Source: Adenophora triphylla var. japonica (Eukaryota; Streptophyta; Magnoliopsida; Asterales; Campanulaceae). From it: a DNA stretch of 64,000 bases. Below the pieces are notes generated by a model that was not told where the DNA came from, ran no database searches, and worked only from the letters and a program-made list of their open reading frames with translations. Within the stretch, counting starts at the first letter, position 1. Every line of letters begins with the position of its first letter. The stretch lies in NCBI GenBank assembly GCA_022495995.1, contig JAFEMH010000925.1, positions 124,001-188,000 on the forward strand. The letters run 5' to 3'. Below, one piece after another: positions 22,309 through 33,590 of the stretch. A program made the translations under genes and the position numbers.

Positions 22309-22507
22309 TCTATGATATAAATGGCAAAGGGGGATGAATAGTACAATGAACAGTTTTATAAGTCAATTTTTCCATTTTGTCCTCACTAAGTTGTCCCTTT
22401 TTCATTTTGCCCTTAAATTTTTTTTTTCTAAATTAAAAAAAAAAAGGGCCTCGAACACCGGCTTAATTAAAAAAAAAAATGTGTCCTCGAACACGAGCTT
22501 TTACTAG
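22309..22507 (+). mobile_element. Small non-autonomous Helitron
   Basis: It starts TCTATGATATAAATGGC after A and ends GTGTCCTCGAACAC hairpin, GAGCTTTTA, CTAG before T. It is 199 bp and has a second hairpin-like partial end (CCTCGAACACCGGCTTAATT) just upstream, as if the 3' terminus was duplicated. Confidence 0.8.
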
Positions 22508-22721
22508 TTGTATATAAAATAGGGAGTAAAAATAATAACTTCCTTTGTTTTTAACCTTAAACTCATATGAATTCAATATCTCCATCCACCACTACCTTCT
22601 TTTGTCGCCACCATAACCACCATCATCCATCATTATCACCGACCAACATTACCACCACCACTAGTAACATATCTGATTGCCACCATAATTATCTCACTGT
22701 CGTCTCACCACCATTATACCT
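22508..22721. other. Intergenic, trinucleotide-rich stretch
   Basis: Irregular CCA/CAC/ATC repeats (22580-22715) lie between a Helitron and an LTR. It does not look coding. Confidence 0.45.
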
Positions 22722-23488
22722 TGTTAGATAAAATCTTACGAAGAGAACAAAAAAAAGAAAAAAATTACAATATAACTGAAGTACAATTTACAATATAAAC
22801 TTAAATAAGGAGAAAATCGTAGGTTGATCGTCTTGATGTTGCCCATACATGTGTAACACAATCTCATTAATATAAACTCGCCCCTTCATCGAGTTGTGCT
22901 TGAGATTGTTTTGAACGTTCGCCTACGAAAATAAAACGAACGAACCAGACTATTATTACACACTAGAATTTTCGGCGAATTGAATCAATGCTTGGACAAA
23001 ATCCCCATTCAACTTAATATAGGAGGCCAAAGAAAGAAGAATAATAAATTGCAAAGAGAAAATGGAGAATTGATGGAAAATAATCAACTTTCAATGTTAT
23101 CGGTTTCTCCACTTATAGCTCCATTAACTATGTGATGAATGCCCAATTAATCACAATATTAATTTGAGAGTCGTTAACTTGTATTCATGGGATTTTATTT
23201 CACAACTTGTAACCCAGAAACTCATGGTAATGATGTCAATTAATCCCTTTATTAATTCGGAAATCATGACACATCAATAGTGTGGTTGAATTCTAAAAGT
23301 TACAATTTCAACCCACCAACTTTGAGCTATCATATATTTCTCATCCAATCTCAAATTGGACATCTAGATATATCATTTCAATGTTCACATGGATTGAAAC
23401 ATGAACCCACAATAATCTTTGTCAAACGATAAACGATTCATGTAAGAAAAATATACAATTTCCTTCACATACAACATATTTTTCCAAT
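22722..23488 (-). repeat. LTR of a minus-strand retrotransposon
   Basis: It begins TGTTAGATAAAATC and ends TTTTCCAATA (expected ...CA mutated). It is followed by ATCCCCCACATG, which on the minus strand is the polypurine tract CATGTGGGGGAT that should abut a 3' LTR. It is about 767 bp. The partner LTR was not found to the right, so the element is incomplete. Confidence 0.6.
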
Positions 23489-24950
23489 AATCCCCCACAT
23501 GAAGAAAATTGATAACGAGTTTGGTGATAGAGTTCGGCAAACGAAAACTTGCGTACGATATGTGTGGGAATGCCCATTGTCGCTCGTACAAGCATATTTA
23601 CTCTACTCGCAAGTCGATAGACACGATGTCCTTAAATTGTTATGCTTTTTATGTAGCCGATCATATGCTTGACACAAGAATCATCGTAACATAGTTCAAT
23701 TCTCATAGATATGTTCATTCATGGCCATGAACATATGCCTGATTCTGCGAGAAGATCTAAGAATTAAGCCTCATACAATTCTCCTCGAAGCGGCCCCACT
23801 TCTCTCTCACATAGGTAATTTCTTAAAGGTAACTCGTATTACCCCGCTCGAATTTTTGACGCATAACAATCATTAAAAGTCATAGGCTTATCCTTGTCCT
23901 TTCAGGATGTCACTAATAGAAATGAACTTGGGGTTAATTTCCCCACTGTGACGCTATAAGTCTTTTAACAGTTAGGTGGTCCCATTGAATCTAGTTTTTG
24001 GGATCTCCATTCATCTAGATTGGGTTTTCCGCTGTGTTTAACTTTTAAGAGGCTTAAGTCTCATTCCCATCCGAATTTACATCTAACTCTCGATTTAACC
24101 ATTTGGTTAACGAATTTGTTTATCATTTGACTTCACATAGTCAATTTAGTTGAGAGTAGATATTTAGTGGTATTATTTCTTAGACATATATGTCTAGACT
24201 ACCATTTCACACATTGATATATGTCTTTTCAATTATAAATTGACTTTATCAATATACCATCTTACTAATACAAACTTTATCCATTTGATAAGTGTTAACT
24301 CAAATTCATTTTAATTCTAGTTATTCCTTATTGATCCTTTCAAAATTTATCAAGACTATCTAGTTAATGACTTGTTTAACGACGAATCCATTAGTTTTCC
24401 TTCAATTTGAATTCACGGATCAAATTTACTAGAATTTTTCCGAGTTCAACATATCTTTTATGGATTTAAAATATGACATAGTCACTCTTGTTTAAATCCA
24501 CACAATCAAACTGTTGATGGCATTATCTCTGTATTTGTTTCAAGTTATACAATAAATTTACAAACTAGTACATTTTCTTCTAGTTTTCATTGCATGAACC
24601 GTTTCAATACTTTGATTTATTTAATCCAAAGTATCAATTATCCATTTTCATGAATTTGACATTAATATTTAGATTTTCATTGAATTTGTTTATATATATT
24701 CAAACTTATTGAATTATACATAACAAACCAATATACTTTCCATTCAATGCACTTTCCATTCAAGGAACACCCCTAGGCCATTGAACTACTCTTGTGATCA
24801 ATGAAACCTAGTTCCTTTATATGGTTCCGTTAATCGAGATTCTTTGCTAGGTACTTCTCTCGATTAACTAGAATTATACAAGTTGAACATCTTCAAAATG
24901 TAAGTCATTTTGAGTTTAATATAAAGAGAATTATAAGATGAAGAGAAGAT
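23489..24950 (-). mobile_element. Non-coding retrotransposon interior (LARD-like)
   Basis: This 1.4-kb segment lies directly inside the LTR at 22722-23488 and has no gag or pol similarity in any frame. It is relatively non-repetitive, with phrases such as GGTCCCATTGAATCTAG (about 23970) and paired TCTCGATTAACTAGAATT-like words near 24870. It fits the interior of a large retrotransposon derivative that relies on proteins made elsewhere. The assignment rests only on position next to the LTR and polypurine tract. Confidence 0.42.
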
Positions 24951-25870
24951 GACAAGACTTTATAAAAGATGATGAATAAAAGACGTTTTAAGTTTCCAAC
25001 CCCAAGAATTCGGGAGATTACTCACTAACCATAGTTAAAATAAACATAAAGAGATAAAGATAGGAATAGAAAACTTATGCTTAGATTGAAGACAAAGGCT
25101 GAAAGTAACTTCGATGTTTATTGCTTCGATACTTCAAGTAAAACTTCAAGAACACAAGTTGGATCTTCAAGAGATTTATGAAGTAATAAATTGCTAGAGT
25201 TTTTGCTATGTAATCTCAAGTATTCTATTAAAATTCAGATGTTTTCCAGATGTCTAAAACTGATGCAAAAATGCCTTTAAATAGGCATCCTAGGCTAAGG
25301 TTGTGTTTCTTCAAACAACCATCTTCAAAAGGTGTCTTTCCATGTCTGCAATAGCAAGTGCACGACCGTGCTCTATAGACTTGCATGGCCGCTCCAGCCT
25401 TGGCGCCAATTTGGAATTTGAACTGGCCATTCTGCACGGCCGCTCCAAGAATAGCTGCACGGCCGCTCTGGCCTGGTTTGGCTCGGGCACTCCACTGATT
25501 TGGGGCCATTTTGGCCTGGCTGAGGGCATTAGCACGGCCGCTCCAGAGAATAACGCACGACCGCTCTAGCTTGACTTTGGCCTGGATGATGGTTTTGAAG
25601 CTATCCTTCATTGTCTTTAAACCCTTAGTGTTCCCAAAGACTCATTTGTTCAAGAATTTGACTTAAAATCTGAAAAAATACTAAAAATACACCAACAAGT
25701 GTAAAATCGAAGATATGATACAAAGGAAGCTAATTTACACTAATTTAAAACTAAAATGGAAATAAAACTAAGTTAATACTAAAGATGAAATGCTATAAAT
25801 GACTATAAAAAGTCATTTATCGGTGTTTGGCAAGCAACTTCTAAACTTTTGATTTAAAATTGGAAAAACA
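24951..25870 (-). mobile_element. Retrotransposon leader-like segment with GC-rich motif array
   Basis: On the minus strand this resembles the untranslated leader of plant Ty3 elements: a long AU-rich run, then a cluster of GC-rich motifs (25345-25572: GCACGGCCGCTC five times in variants, GCACGACCGTGC once). No gag follows. It may be the 5' part of the element whose 3' LTR is at 22722-23488, or a separate insertion. Confidence 0.4.
25345..25572. repeat. GC-rich near-palindromic motif array
   Basis: Motifs of the type TGCACGGCCGCTCCA occur at about 25346, 25384, 25434, 25459, 25532 and 25556, each 12-15 bases, separated by 15-70 unrelated bases. They resemble the arrays at 2680-3295. Confidence 0.75.
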
Positions 25871-26525
25871 ATTTGAAGCTTACAAAATTCATTTTGTTCT
25901 TCCAATTTAAAAATCAAAGATTGAATTGGAATTTTTAAACACAACTTATAGAAGATTTCCTCCATCCAGGATTTTTTTTTTTTTTTAATATATACCTTGA
26001 ATGAATTTGGAATAATAAGGTTAAGTTAATTTATTTATCATAAAAAAAATATATAAAAATTGTTATATACCAATATAAATATTATTGATATTTTTTATTA
26101 AAATATTTATATTAATTTAAAATTCATTTAAAATAATAAAAACTAAATAAAAAGATAATTTCAGAACGAATGAAGTATTTTTTTTTTCTAAGATATGAAC
26201 CTTAATTAGCAATTTATAAATTTGATCTGAAAATGCATTAGTCCGACCTTTGAAAGTGACAAAAGACCAAACATATTTATATATAATTATTATTATTGCC
26301 AAATAATTAATGATTTTTCTAATGTGTAATCGAAGGGCACATGTTAAGCTTATTAAATAAGACAATCAATATATTTACATGCTTTCATAAATACTTTCAT
26401 AAATATGTAAGTTTATATACATAAAATAATATTTCTATAATTATAAAAATTAATAGGCTAAAATAAATTTAATAAATACATTAATTGTATTATATAGAAA
26501 GTTTAACATATTCCGGAATAATTAA
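25871..26525. other. AT-rich stretch without features
   Basis: No gene, RNA or element boundary was recognised. Confidence 0.4.
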
Positions 26526-26759
26526 TCTATAGTACAAATGAGAGAAGGGCCATGAAAGTTGAATGAATAGTTTCAATGGCCGAAATTTCCATTTTACTCT
26601 CACTATTTTGTCTCTTTCTCATTTTGCCTTTAATTTTTTTTTTTTAAATTAAATTTTGCCCTTAATTTTTTTTTTTTAAATTAAAAAAAAAAGTGTCCTT
26701 ATACACGAGCTTAATTAAAAAAAAAAAATTACGTATCCTCGAATACGAGCTTATTCTAG
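26526..26759 (+). mobile_element. Small non-autonomous Helitron
   Basis: It starts TCTATAGTACAAATG after A and ends CGTATCCTCGAATACG hairpin, AGCTTATT, CTAG before T. Like the copy at 22309 it has an extra partial 3' hairpin upstream (GTGTCCTTATACACGAGC, 26692-26709). It is 234 bp. Confidence 0.78.
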
Positions 26760-27327
26760 TCATTTATAAGGGACTCCTTAGATCGTTAGAGGACATGGAA
26801 AGGTCAATTTGCAGGACCACATGTATTGCACGCTTGAAGAGGTATCAGATAATGCCAATGAAAAGGCGTTGTGATGGAGACCTAACAATTCACAACTTTG
26901 CATTCATGCATTGTACCCATCACCTTAACTTACTGTATTTTGGGCTTGTATACCCAAAAATCAAGAAAATGTAATCGTGTTTGTGTTTCGGCATTTGTTT
27001 GATGCAGCTCGTGATTAAAATTATTGCCTGTCATCGAATTTGGTAGTCGGTCTGCTGCTTATTGTCACCATACATATTTTATACATGTAGTATTTTACAC
27101 CCTTATTTAATACAGTAGATTACATCCATTCGGATTATTTTATGAACGGACCAACGTGTTTAGATGAGGAATGCAATATGAAATGTGCTAAAGCAAAACA
27201 TTAAGGGTTAATTACCAATGTGGGCACTATTAAAATAAACTCTAATTACATACTAGAAATAACTATTCAAAAATCATAGAATAAAATCCAAACTAGTAAT
27301 AAAGTACATTTCAAAATAATTAAACTA
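26760..27327. other. Intergenic stretch between two Helitrons
   Basis: A ~200-bp part (26765-26980) has more balanced composition and a short open frame, but no recognisable protein. It could be a gene fragment or an old 3' untranslated region. Confidence 0.35.
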
Positions 27328-27498
27328 TCTATAGTATAAATGGCACCTGCTACGAACAAGATCTTATGAACGATGCAAAGTGTCTATTTCGTTTTCTGTT
27401 TAAGTTGTCCCTTTTTTCAATTTTGCCCTTTAAAAATAATAATTTAAAAAAAAAAAAAAAAAACAAAACACGTGTCCTCGGACACGGGCTTTTATTAG
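27328..27498 (+). mobile_element. Small non-autonomous Helitron
   Basis: It starts TCTATAGTATAAATGGC after A, identical to the intronic copy, and ends with the CGTGTCC/GGACACG hairpin, GGCTTTTA, TTAG before T (first C of CTAG changed). It is 171 bp. Confidence 0.75.
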
Positions 27499-27786
27499 TG
27501 TTTAATACTTAATAGCCAAAAATACACCTTGACAGATAAAATATTTTCAGCACGTTGATTATTTACGTAACATTTTTTAAAATTTTACTATAATTATTAT
27601 GATATTTTTAAGAACGAGACTATTTTTATGACAAAACCGTGGTTTGGTTTATTTAATTAAGATTTAATGTTAGATGAATAAATAAATCTATATTAAATAG
27701 ATTAATCATAATTCCCGTTTTTTATCTTATGTAATATTAATTTAATCATTTGTTATCTTTATTGCGACACATAAATCACCAATTTT

Positions 27787-27850
27787 GAGACACATCTCGT
27801 GTGAGTTCACACGAGATGTGCCTCGTGTAAACTCACACGAGATGTGTCTC
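27787..27850. repeat. Palindrome with 21-bp perfect arms
   Basis: The left arm 27787-27807 starts GAGACACATCTC; the right arm 27830-27850 is its exact reverse complement. The 22-base loop contains a further copy of CACACGAGATGTG. A transcript would form a strong hairpin. About 200 bp downstream, near 28045, is a second, unrelated short inverted repeat (ACCCGTCTCATGAATGAGACGGGT). Confidence 0.8.
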
Positions 27851-28456
27851 GTATATATAGAAAAAAATACTATTACTTTTCTGTATATATGTATTACTTT
27901 AATGTATACAAACTATTACTTTATATGCATACAATTATTACATTATGTTATAGTAACTATTACTTTTCACAAGACTGTTGGCTGGACTGGACCAATGCAT
28001 GGAATGACTTGGGCGAGCGCTGATACACCTTGGCGCGGGTCATGAATCCGACCCGTCTCATGAATGAGACGGGTATTCACGTTCTCACATGAGTTTTTGT
28101 CAATTGTAAGTGGGTAGAAGATTAGAGAAGAGAGAATATAAAAGTTATGCGGAGTAGGGAATAGTAGTTAATGTTTGATTTTTTTTAAAGTGTGTAGAAG
28201 ATTAGAGGAGGGAGAATATAAAAGTTAAATGTCGGGTAGGGAATAGTAGTTAATGATTGATTTTTTTGTAAATATGTTAACTTTATAAGGGTATAATGAA
28301 TGATTTTTTGGTAAATACATTTAAATTATAAGGATATAAATATACTCAAAACTTGTCATTTATGAAAGGGACTCTTGAAGTGGGACGGACCAAAATGAAA
28401 AGTAGGACCCTTGAAGTGGGACGGAGGGACTACTATTTTTAACTTAATTTATAATG

Positions 28457-28735
28457 TACTCCCTACGTCTCGGTAGTAACTTCACACTTACTGTTTACGC
28501 GTAAATTAAGAAAAAAGTTAGTAGAGAAAATGTTGTGAGTATGAAAAGTGAGATTGGAGAGAGAAAGTGGGATAGAAAATAGTGATTTGATTGATGTTGT
28601 GAGTATAAAAGTAAAGTAGGAGAGAGAATTAGTGGGTGAAATAGTAAAGATTCTTTGCCATTTTAGGAAGTGTGAAGTTTGTAATGAGACGCCCAATGAG
28701 AAAAGTGTGCAGGTTGTAGCGGGACGGAGGGAGTA
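28457..28735. mobile_element. Stowaway-type MITE
   Basis: It has ends TACTCCCTACGTCTCG and GGGACGGAGGGAGTA, TA borders, 279 bp. The interior is shared with the MITEs at 12794 and 21841. A separate TGGGACGGAGGGAC word at 28419 suggests an older MITE end immediately to the left. Confidence 0.83.
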
Positions 28736-28787
28736 TACATTTATAGTTTATTCATGAAAGAAAAAGTGAAAGTTTAGTGTAGATAGA

Positions 28788-30690
28788 GCACCCGCTATCA
28801 AAAAACCAAGATTCAGAGACACTACTTTTGAGGGAAGAGTAGACAACATTATCGATTAATTTGGGCTTTTCAACCCACTGGGTTTTAACAGTCTCGTAGT
28901 GGTGAACATGTGGACGTGTTCTCGGGTGTGTATACATCTGACTATACATCCTGTCACACATCTAAGACTGAATCAAACATCTTGTTTTCTTATCAACTTT
29001 TATCTTGAAACAGAAATGGCGAATATGCCCATGAGCAAGGGAACAATGACATATATAATGCCTTCTCCTAGGTTTTTTGTGACTCAAAATTGGTTTTTCT
29101 TCAGATTTTGAAACTTTACCACTTTCTTTAACAAATTTTGAATTCCCTAAACCTAAACCTGATTTTCCAGTATTATCAAGAGACAAAGCTTTATCAAGTT
29201 TCATTTTTCTAGTGTTCAACTTGGTTAGAGTACTCTTAGCTTTCTAAAAATCAGTTTTAACCTTTACAAGTTCAACTTCTTTCTTAGTTACCAGAACCTC
29301 AAGTTTAGCAATGGAATCCTTTTGATTGTCATTCTCTTTTGAAAGCTTAGCATTCTCATTTTCACACACGTAAAGTTTTTCAGTGAGAACTTTGTTTACC
29401 TTGGCCATTACCTCAATCTTGTCCATATGTTTCATCCAATCAGCATTTAGCTCCTTATAGGTCTCGAAGAGTTCTTCATAGGGGATGTCATGACCTTCAT
29501 CATCAGAATCTCCTTTTATAGAGAAACAATTGAAGGTCTGCTCGGATGTGAGTTCGGATGTGTACACATATGTATCCACATCCGTCTCCAAATCTGAATG
29601 AGCTTCAGAAAATACTTCTTCATTTGTATCTGAAGTGTAAGCATTAAAACCGACAGATGAAGATTCAAACACAAAGATGTTAGCAAATAATTCATCATCC
29701 TCACTATTACTTGGAGGAGCAGTGTAACTCATTTCCCTTTTCTTAAATGTGTTAGAACACTCATTAGCAAAGTGATCATACCCACGACATGCCCTACATT
29801 GCACAAATTCGAGAGCTCTCTTGTTATCAAAATTTTTCTTTTTAAACCCCTCATCAGGATTATTTTCTTGTTTCTCTAAATCATGGGAGGCTTTTATAGG
29901 AACCCTGTTTCTCCTTTTGTTATTAAGAATAGAATTGAATTTCTTGATGATTACAACCATATCATCTTCCTCGAGATTAGACTCATCAATTTTAGAGGAA
30001 AGGTCAGCTATTTCCTTTGGAATAGCTGCAGAACTTTTAAGGGTAATACTTATTACCTTGTTCTTTTGTTGAGCTTCAAAATTGAGCTAAAAAACAGTTA
30101 GGACTCCAACAATTTTGTCCAAATTTACAGTGTTGGTGTTATGAGTTTCTTCAATGACAACAACCTTGATATTAAACCTTTCAGGCAAAGTCCTCAAGAT
30201 TTTGCTGACTAATCTAGCATTTGAAATTGACTCTCCTAGACTAGTGCATTCATTGGAGATTTCATGAATCTTAGCAGCATAGGAGACAATATCTTGTGTC
30301 TCTTCCATTCTTAGTATTTAAAATCTATCCATTAAGATCCTAAATCTAGTGGATTTAACACTTGGAATCCCTTCACATTGCATCTGTAAGATATCCCAAG
30401 CATTCTTAGAAATACACTCATTAGTGATAAGCTTGTACATATTTGCAGAAACATGGCTGTAAATAGCATCCATGGCTTTAGAGTTATAATTTGCAGAGGT
30501 GATTTCATCAAGGGTCCATCTTTCCTTAGGTTTTCTTTCAAAAATTGATTCACCAATACCTGATACAGACTTCTTCTCCACAGTAGGAGGCTGCCAAGCA
30601 ACAAGTATACACATCCACGCTCTTTTATCAATTAATTTGATATAGTTACGCATTTTACACTTTCAAAAAGAATAATTGGTGCCATCCGAT
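28788..30690 (-). pseudogene. copia gag and protease stub
   Basis: From the right: DGTNYSF, then an in-frame stop where Trp is expected, then KCKMRNYIKLIDKRAW (UBN2 gag, about 30600-30690). The central gag includes LPERFNIKVVVIEE (about 30150-30195). A zinc knuckle CRACRGYDHFANEC (about 29755-29797) fits C-x2-C-x4-H-x4-C. A Lys/Glu-rich probable coiled coil lies at 29244-29470. The last recognisable part is SWFFDSGCS (about 28790-28815), the protease active-site D-S/T-G motif, joined directly to LTR sequence. Several stops break the frame (30317, 30086, 29244). The gag looks closest to Sirevirus-type elements, a weak lineage call. Confidence 0.78.
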
Positions 30691-30786
30691 ACTGGAGGCT
30701 TATTTTGATGATTTTGACATTCCATTATTACTACACTTTCTAGATCAACACTCAGTAATATGTCGAGAGTTGGCTCTAATACCAAT

Positions 30787-31719
30787 TGAAAGTTTAGTGT
30801 AGATAGAAAGCCAGTTTCAACAGAACAGACTATGAATATGAGTACATATGTGAGTTACAACTGTTCACACATCCACCAATAAGCAGCGGAATAAAATAAA
30901 GAACACAAAGAATTAAACGTTTACTGATTCTGTCCCATCAAACAAGGCTTTAAGTGTAAAAATATTTTCAATATTAAATATCTGTTTTACAGAAGAAAAC
31001 AAGAATAATTGAAACAAAAAGATTAAAATAATAAAGCAAGTTCTAACCAACTTCTAAACTAAGAACAATCTTCCTTTACTAAGGAGAGCTTATTCTAAAC
31101 AGAAGAAGAACAAAGAACATGAATGAAATCTAGATGTGAGTTCAGATGTAAGTCACAACTGCACTCACAACCTAAAAGATGTCTTGAATCCGTGAACAAC
31201 AAAAGGTTTTTCTCTTTCAAAGAATTCTCAATCCGTGTTTTCTCAATGTGTTGATGGTCTTGTATTTATTTACACCTTTGAAAATTTCTTCAATCATTCA
31301 AACTTTTCCTTATTTGATGCAATCCAATTTATACAAGGAAACACAGATTGACACTCAAAAGGAAAGAGGTTTGTTAGTAATATTAGTGCTAGTCTAAATA
31401 TAACACAATATATTTAAATAAATAAAAGATATTTACATATTTAACAATGTCGTTTTCCAAATAGGATTCTAAATCATTGATAAGAAAGTTATAAAATACA
31501 CTTACCAAACTTAACAATTGAATTCAAATTAGGAAAGTCAATATTCCCTAAAATCTCACTCTTTCAATCTCGAAGATTTCATAATCAAGATTGATAAAAT
31601 CCAACTTTGACTAGAAAAATCTTTTTAGTTGAACAATCAATTTCCAAGAAAGACATAAATATTTTAAGTTTGAAAAATATATTTTGACAAAATCATAAAG
31701 TACCAATCGTACTCTTTCA
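30787..31719 (-). repeat. copia 5' LTR
   Basis: On the plus strand it begins TGAAAGTTTAGTGTAG next to the primer-binding site and ends CTCTTTCA, so the ends are TGAAAG...CTTTCA. The distal boundary is uncertain by about 150 bp. Confidence 0.6.
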
Positions 31720-31886
31720 ATCTCTCCCTAGTTTATGGCTTTCTGATCTAAATAGTATTTACAAAGAATAAAAGATATGAAAAATAAAAGTTATAATATG
31801 CCCGGTATCTAAATTTTTTTTAAAAAAGTTAAAAATCTAAATTAACTAAAATACTCACACGATTTCAAAAGTCCAAATCCATACTT

Positions 31887-31916
31887 CTAGTATATGAAAG
31901 TAGGCGAAAACGCCTA
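31887..31916 (-). mobile_element. Possible Helitron 3' terminus
   Basis: On the minus strand a hairpin TAGGCG/CGCCTA with a TTTT loop is followed ten bases later by CTAG, but the next base is A where T is expected. No 5' partner was found. Confidence 0.3.
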
Positions 31917-31919
31917 GGG

Positions 31920-32590
31920 TTGTGCCACCTTGCAAGGTTTTTGGTTTCTCTAGCCTCTCAAGCATCCACGTCAGCCGGGAATTGAAGAGTTCATGACCTT
32001 TGTGCTCCTGGTAATTCATTGTAAGACATAGGTAATAACATAAGGTATTTGAATAGGTAAAGGTTATAAGTTAATGCAATATAATACAATTATAAGGGTA
32101 AATATACTTGCTTTCAATACTAGATGAATGTATACTTCACAATTATGCATCTGCAAAGTACATTGTGTATTTACATTATCTCCTTAACAGATTAAAGTTA
32201 CATAACAGTTAGTAAGTGCAATGTATATACTCATATAATAATCACATGTACATTGTATATGTACCAGTAGAATAAGAACATTATATTGACTACTTATAAT
32301 GTATTCTACTTCAAAGAAAAGAACTCACTGAGAAGCAATAGCTATTTGAACTAGAAAACTATAATAGGTCAATATGCCTGGTATAGGCTGATCATTAAGT
32401 AGGAAAAACTCAATTTTAATAGAAGCTGAAGAAGCAAATTCTCAAAAGACACAACCGCATGTATTCTCAACTGAACTAAGCTCTTAATTATCTTATACTT
32501 TAAATACTCATGTAATTATCCAGTGTTTAGTTTCATATTCACAACTGGAAGGAATAACACAATTCAGATATTATTCGAATTCTGTGGGAA
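31920..32590. other. Intergenic stretch without recognised features
   Basis: AT-rich and non-repetitive. It could be the upstream region of the RPA-like fragment, but no promoter signal stands out. Confidence 0.35.
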
Positions 32591-32592
32591 TA

Positions 32593-32885
32593 ACTGGTGA
32601 TTGCAAATTTCTTTTCAAGCATAAAAATCTTGTAATTATATCACAATAGTCTTAAGCATTCATTTAGATAAAGATATTGCAAATATACAATGTATTCGTT
32701 TCTTGCAGAGAGTGAAAACTTAAAATTTCATTCTCTTCTGGTGACTGCAAATTTCTTTTCAAGCATAGAAATCCTGTAATTATATCACAATAGTCTTAAG
32801 CATTCATTTAGATAAAGATATTGCAAATATACAATGTATTTGTTTCTTGCAGAGAGTGAAAACTTATAATTTCATTCTCTTCTCA
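32593..32885 (+). repeat. ~145-bp tandem duplication before the RPA-like gene
   Basis: Two copies (about 32593-32741 and 32742-32885) share GCAAATTTCTTTTCAAGCAT at the start and GCAGAGAGTGAAAACTTA at the end, with only a few differences. It ends about 20 bases before the start codon at 32905, so it duplicates what would be leader or promoter sequence. Confidence 0.82.
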
Positions 32886-32904
32886 TGCATCTATAACATT
32901 TCAG

Positions 32905-33590
32905 ATGGCTCCACAAAATGTCCTTATCCGGCAGCTTCAGAAAGGTCGTTGTGAAAAAAAATTCCTTTTACGTGTCTCTCGCATATGGAAATCCTATAAT
33001 ACGAAGAAGTTTCGTGAATTGATCAGTATGGATCTTTTAGCTATTGATGATCAGGTAAATAATAAAACTACAATTTATTTTAATTTAAAACAGAATGAGG
33101 AAGAAATACACAGTAATAAATCTTATGTTAATTGTCATTTTTTCCCTCTTACAGGCTGACTCTATACATTGTTGCATTAGAAGTAAATTTGTTCCTGATT
33201 TTGAAGGTTTATTTGAAGAAGGATCTTGCTATACCGTTAAGAATTTTACAGTCGAGTATAGTAAACCAGCTTTTCGCATAGTCCATTGTGACCTCTGTAT
33301 TTTGTTTGATGCCTCCACTGTCGTAGAAGAGATTGTTAAGGGTATTCCGAAGATTCCTAGGCATAGTTTCAACGTTATACCCTATGAAAGGCTTTTGGAA
33401 ATCAGTGATGACGGGAAGAATCTTTGTGGCAAGTGTTTGTTCAATGTTATCTTTTCTTTCTCCTATTTGTTTGAATGAATTTGAATTGTACAATTAACTT
33501 TAGTCTGTATAGATGTCATTGGGTATGTACGTGGTGTGTCGGCTATTGGTCATCGCATGAGCAACTTACAACATGTTTCTATGCAATATG
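32905..33590 (+). CDS. RPA-like (DUF223-type) OB-fold protein, N-terminal fragment
   Basis: Exon 1 (32905-33054) encodes MAPQNVLIRQLQKGRCEKK and the start of an OB fold (VSRIWKSYNTKKFRELISMD). Exon 2 (33155-33428) continues with IHCCIRSKFVPDFEG and FTVEYSKPAFRIVHCD. Exon 3 starts at 33513 (DVIGYVRGVSAIG). Intron 1 is GT-AG; intron 2 appears to use a GC donor (GCAAGT). This is the first DNA-binding OB domain of the plant RPA1-like family, which binds single-stranded DNA and is often carried by Helitrons. The rest of the protein is absent: near 33590 the frame passes without a stop into Athila-type gag. It has about 180 residues before the join, so it is a gene fragment. Confidence 0.72.

Larger units (their letters stand above)
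28767..31719 (-). mobile_element. Ty1/copia element with internal deletion of pol
   Basis: Minus strand: 5' LTR 30787-31719, primer-binding site 30772-30784 (TGGTATTAGAGCC), gag 29244-30690, the start of protease, then an abrupt join to the last ~21 bp of the 3' LTR (28767-28787, TGAAAGTTTAGTG). Integrase, reverse transcriptase and RNase H are missing. The right LTR boundary is uncertain because CTCTTTCA also occurs at 31566. No clear target duplication was seen. Confidence 0.75.

Noticed and set aside
26693..26974. 93-codon frame after a Helitron terminus
   Set aside because: It begins inside the Helitron's A-rich end and has no recognisable domain.
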